This document shows, piece by piece, positions 6,591 through 8,057 of a stretch of 8,057 nt of DNA (its first letter is position 1; every line of letters starts with the position of its first letter). Both the position numbers and the translations under genes were made by a program. The DNA comes from DAOTVS01 sp034436375 (GTDB lineage: Bacteria > Chloroflexota > Anaerolineae > SpSt-313), in the NCBI GenBank assembly GCA_034436375.1, contig DAOTVS010000343.1, positions 1 to 8,057 on the forward strand, given 5' to 3'. A model generated the notes under the pieces. That model was not told the origin of the DNA and ran no database searches. It saw only the letters and a list, made by a program, of their open reading frames with translations.

Positions 6591-7472
6591 ATGAAGAGCA
6601 AGATAACGCTCTACGATATCGTCATCGCGCTGGTCCTTGGCGTCATCGGCTTTATCTGCCTGGTCCCGATCCTGAATGCCATTGCCATCTCGTTCAGCGA
6701 CAAGACAAGCGCCGCGGTCGGCCGCGTCGTGTTCTGGCCGATCAATTTTAACGTGTCCTCCTACATCCACATCCTGCAGGAGGGCCGGTTCTTCCAGGCT
6801 TTCTGGGTATCCGTCCGGAGGGTCGTGCTGGGTGCAATCGTCAACGTCTCTCTGACGATCCTGACTGCCTATCCGCTGTCGAAAGACAAGAAGGTCTTCC
6901 GCCATCGTGACATCTACATGTGGATCATCGTGTTCACGATGCTGTTCAACGGCGGCCTGATTCCCACGTTCATCCTGGTGAAAAGCCTGGGCCTGCTGGA
7001 TTCGATTTGGTCGCTCATCCTGCCCGGCGCGGTCCCGGTGTTCAGCGTGATCATCCTGATGAATTTCTTCAAGGGTATCCCCAAATCACTGGAGGAGGCC
7101 GCCATAGTGGATGGCGCGGACCCGCTCACGGTACTCACGCGGATCTACATCCCACTTGCGCTTCCAGCCATCGCGACGATCACACTATTCTCGATCGTCG
7201 GGCACTGGAACGCCTTCTTCGATGGCAAGATCTTTATCAATACTCTGTCAAAGCAACCGCTGTCCACTTATATCCAGTCGCTTACGGTGGAACTGAACTT
7301 CCAGGCGATGCAGTCCCTGAAGCCGGAGGAGATCATCCGCAGGTTGGAGATGTCGAACCTCACGTTCAATTCGGCAAAGGTCGTCGTTTCGATGGTGCCG
7401 ATACTCATCATCTACCCGCTGCTGCAGAAGTATTTCGTAACCGGCATCGTGATGGGGGCGGTCAAGGAGTAA
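6591..7472 (+). CDS. ABC importer permease, LplC/YtcP type (second of two)
   Basis: A 293-residue inner-membrane permease, the partner half of the channel. It has about six hydrophobic helices; the first follows MKSKITLYDIVIALV. The EAA loop reads LEEAAIVDGADPLTVLTRIY with Glu169, Ala170, Ala171 and Gly175. The FNGGLIPTF segment and the C-terminal ending KYFVTGIVMGAVKE are typical of the LplC/YtcP group as I know it. The ribosome site GGGAG lies 8 bases before the ATG, and the gap to the first permease is 14 bases, so the two are translated from one message. No ATPase gene follows: the importer probably uses a shared MsmK/MalK-like ATPase encoded elsewhere, as is usual for this group. No clear terminator is visible after the stop. 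Confidence 0.92.
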   Translation: MKSKITLYDIVIALVLGVIGFICLVPILNAIAISFSDKTSAAVGRVVFWPINFNVSSYIHILQEGRFFQAFWVSVRRVVLGAIVNVSLTILTAYPLSKDKKVFRHRDIYMWIIVFTMLFNGGLIPTFILVKSLGLLDSIWSLILPGAVPVFSVIILMNFFKGIPKSLEEAAIVDGADPLTVLTRIYIPLALPAIATITLFSIVGHWNAFFDGKIFINTLSKQPLSTYIQSLTVELNFQAMQSLKPEEIIRRLEMSNLTFNSAKVVVSMVPILIIYPLLQKYFVTGIVMGAVKE

Positions 7473-7532
7473 CCCCCGAAGAGAATCTCCCTCAGTTCCT
7501 GCCTGTCGAGCTGGCCGCGAGGGCTGTCGGTA

Positions 7533-7561
7533 TTGCCACCCCATGCAAGTGGTACTACAAT
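7533..7561 (+). promoter_or_regulatory. Sigma70-type promoter for the methyltransferase gene
   Basis: TTGCCA (-35, 5 of 6), exactly 17 bases, then TACAAT (-10, 5 of 6). Transcription would start near 7568, leaving a leader of about 39 bases to the GTG start. This separates the methyltransferase from the importer operon as a new transcription unit. Confidence 0.6.
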
Positions 7562-7606
7562 AGGCGCGCTGTTCCATTCATCTCATACCGTCGGAGTAGA
7601 CGACTC

Positions 7607-8057
7607 GTGGCCACATCTGTACCCTGTAACCTGTGCGGGGCCGACGACGCACAGTTGATCTACCCTAACACCCTGAGCCGTGACGATCAACGCGGCAGCC
7701 TGGAACGCTTTCGCTGCACCAGCTCCGGCTATGGCCGGCACTATGCCATCGTCAAGTGCCGGCGCTGTGGCCTGGTCTACGCCTCGCCGCGCGGCGGCGA
7801 CGAGAGCATCCGCCAGAGCTACGAGGAAGTCGTAGACCCACTGTACATCGCAGAGCGGCGCGGGCGGGTGCTGACCTTTGAGCGCAATTTTCGCCCTCTG
7901 CAGGCGCTGGTGCGCGGAGTAGAGCGGCCACGGCTGCTCGATGTGGGCTGCTACGCCGGCATCTTCATCGAGATCGCCAACCGGCATGGCTGGGAGGGAT
8001 GGGGTGTGGAGCCTTCGCTCTGGGCCGCAGAGGAAGCCCGGCAGCGCGGCCTCAATG
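7607..8057 (+). CDS. Zinc-ribbon SAM-dependent methyltransferase, N-terminal part (runs off right edge)
   Basis: The first 150 codons are present and the frame is open at the window end. GTG is the preferred start: a GGAG lies 10 bases upstream and no ATG occurs in frame before the promoter. Residues 7-10 (CNLC) and 51-54 (CRRC, followed by GLVYASP) are paired CxxC motifs that should bind one zinc. A class I methyltransferase domain begins near residue 108: motif I reads LLDVGCYAGIF with Asp112, Gly114 and Gly118, and the acidic end of the second strand is Glu in GVEPS, the usual SAM ribose contact. This zinc-ribbon plus methyltransferase layout is common near sugar-nucleotide and cell-surface glycan genes, but the substrate cannot be told. 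It is probably unrelated to the importer operon because it has its own promoter. Confidence 0.85.
   Translation, partial: MATSVPCNLCGADDAQLIYPNTLSRDDQRGSLERFRCTSSGYGRHYAIVKCRRCGLVYASPRGGDESIRQSYEEVVDPLYIAERRGRVLTFERNFRPLQALVRGVERPRLLDVGCYAGIFIEIANRHGWEGWGVEPSLWAAEEARQRGLN

Noticed and set aside
7453..7477. GGGGG...CCCCC around the second permease stop as a terminator
   Set aside because: The stem is only 5 bp with a 15-base loop and no T-tract follows.

Overview
The window is GC-rich bacterial chromosome. It most resembles Chloroflexota (Anaerolineae-like), judged from four protein styles: an Ala/Pro/Thr-rich linker behind a Tat-type lipobox in the binding protein, a hybrid histidine kinase with tandem C-terminal receivers, a helix-turn-helix protein carrying a C-terminal receiver, and a short zinc-ribbon/coiled-coil type N-terminus at the left edge. 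This assignment rests on protein style only; there is no rRNA or other marker gene.

Layout from left to right: (1) the 5' end of a minus-strand gene, probably a coiled-coil/zinc-ribbon protein, with its own promoter; (2) a 246-base divergent intergenic region; (3) a plus-strand membrane-bound hybrid histidine kinase; (4) a minus-strand regulator with the order HTH, degenerate ATPase-like domain, receiver, which overlaps the kinase gene tail-to-tail by 77 bp; (5) a 147-base control region with candidate promoters for both strands and a direct repeat at the regulator start codon; (6) a plus-strand ABC importer operon consisting of a Tat lipoprotein binding protein and two permeases of the LplB/YteP and LplC/YtcP type, with a perfect 16-bp stem-loop after the binding-protein gene and no ATPase gene; (7) a 134-base gap with a good sigma70-type promoter; (8) the 5' part of a zinc-ribbon plus SAM-dependent methyltransferase gene that runs off the right edge.

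The likely working unit is genes 3 to 6: a sensor kinase and a response regulator next to a carbohydrate-type (CUT1-like) uptake system. The regulator gene and the importer operon diverge from one control region, so the regulator may control the importer, itself, or both. This link is inferred from position. Two-component systems beside LplABC-like importers are known from Firmicutes (YesM/YesN type), but the regulator here is not AraC-type. I see no CRISPR array, tRNA, rRNA, insertion sequence or phage gene. The most unusual material is the architecture of the two signalling proteins and the compact control region between regulator and importer, rather than a wholly new system.
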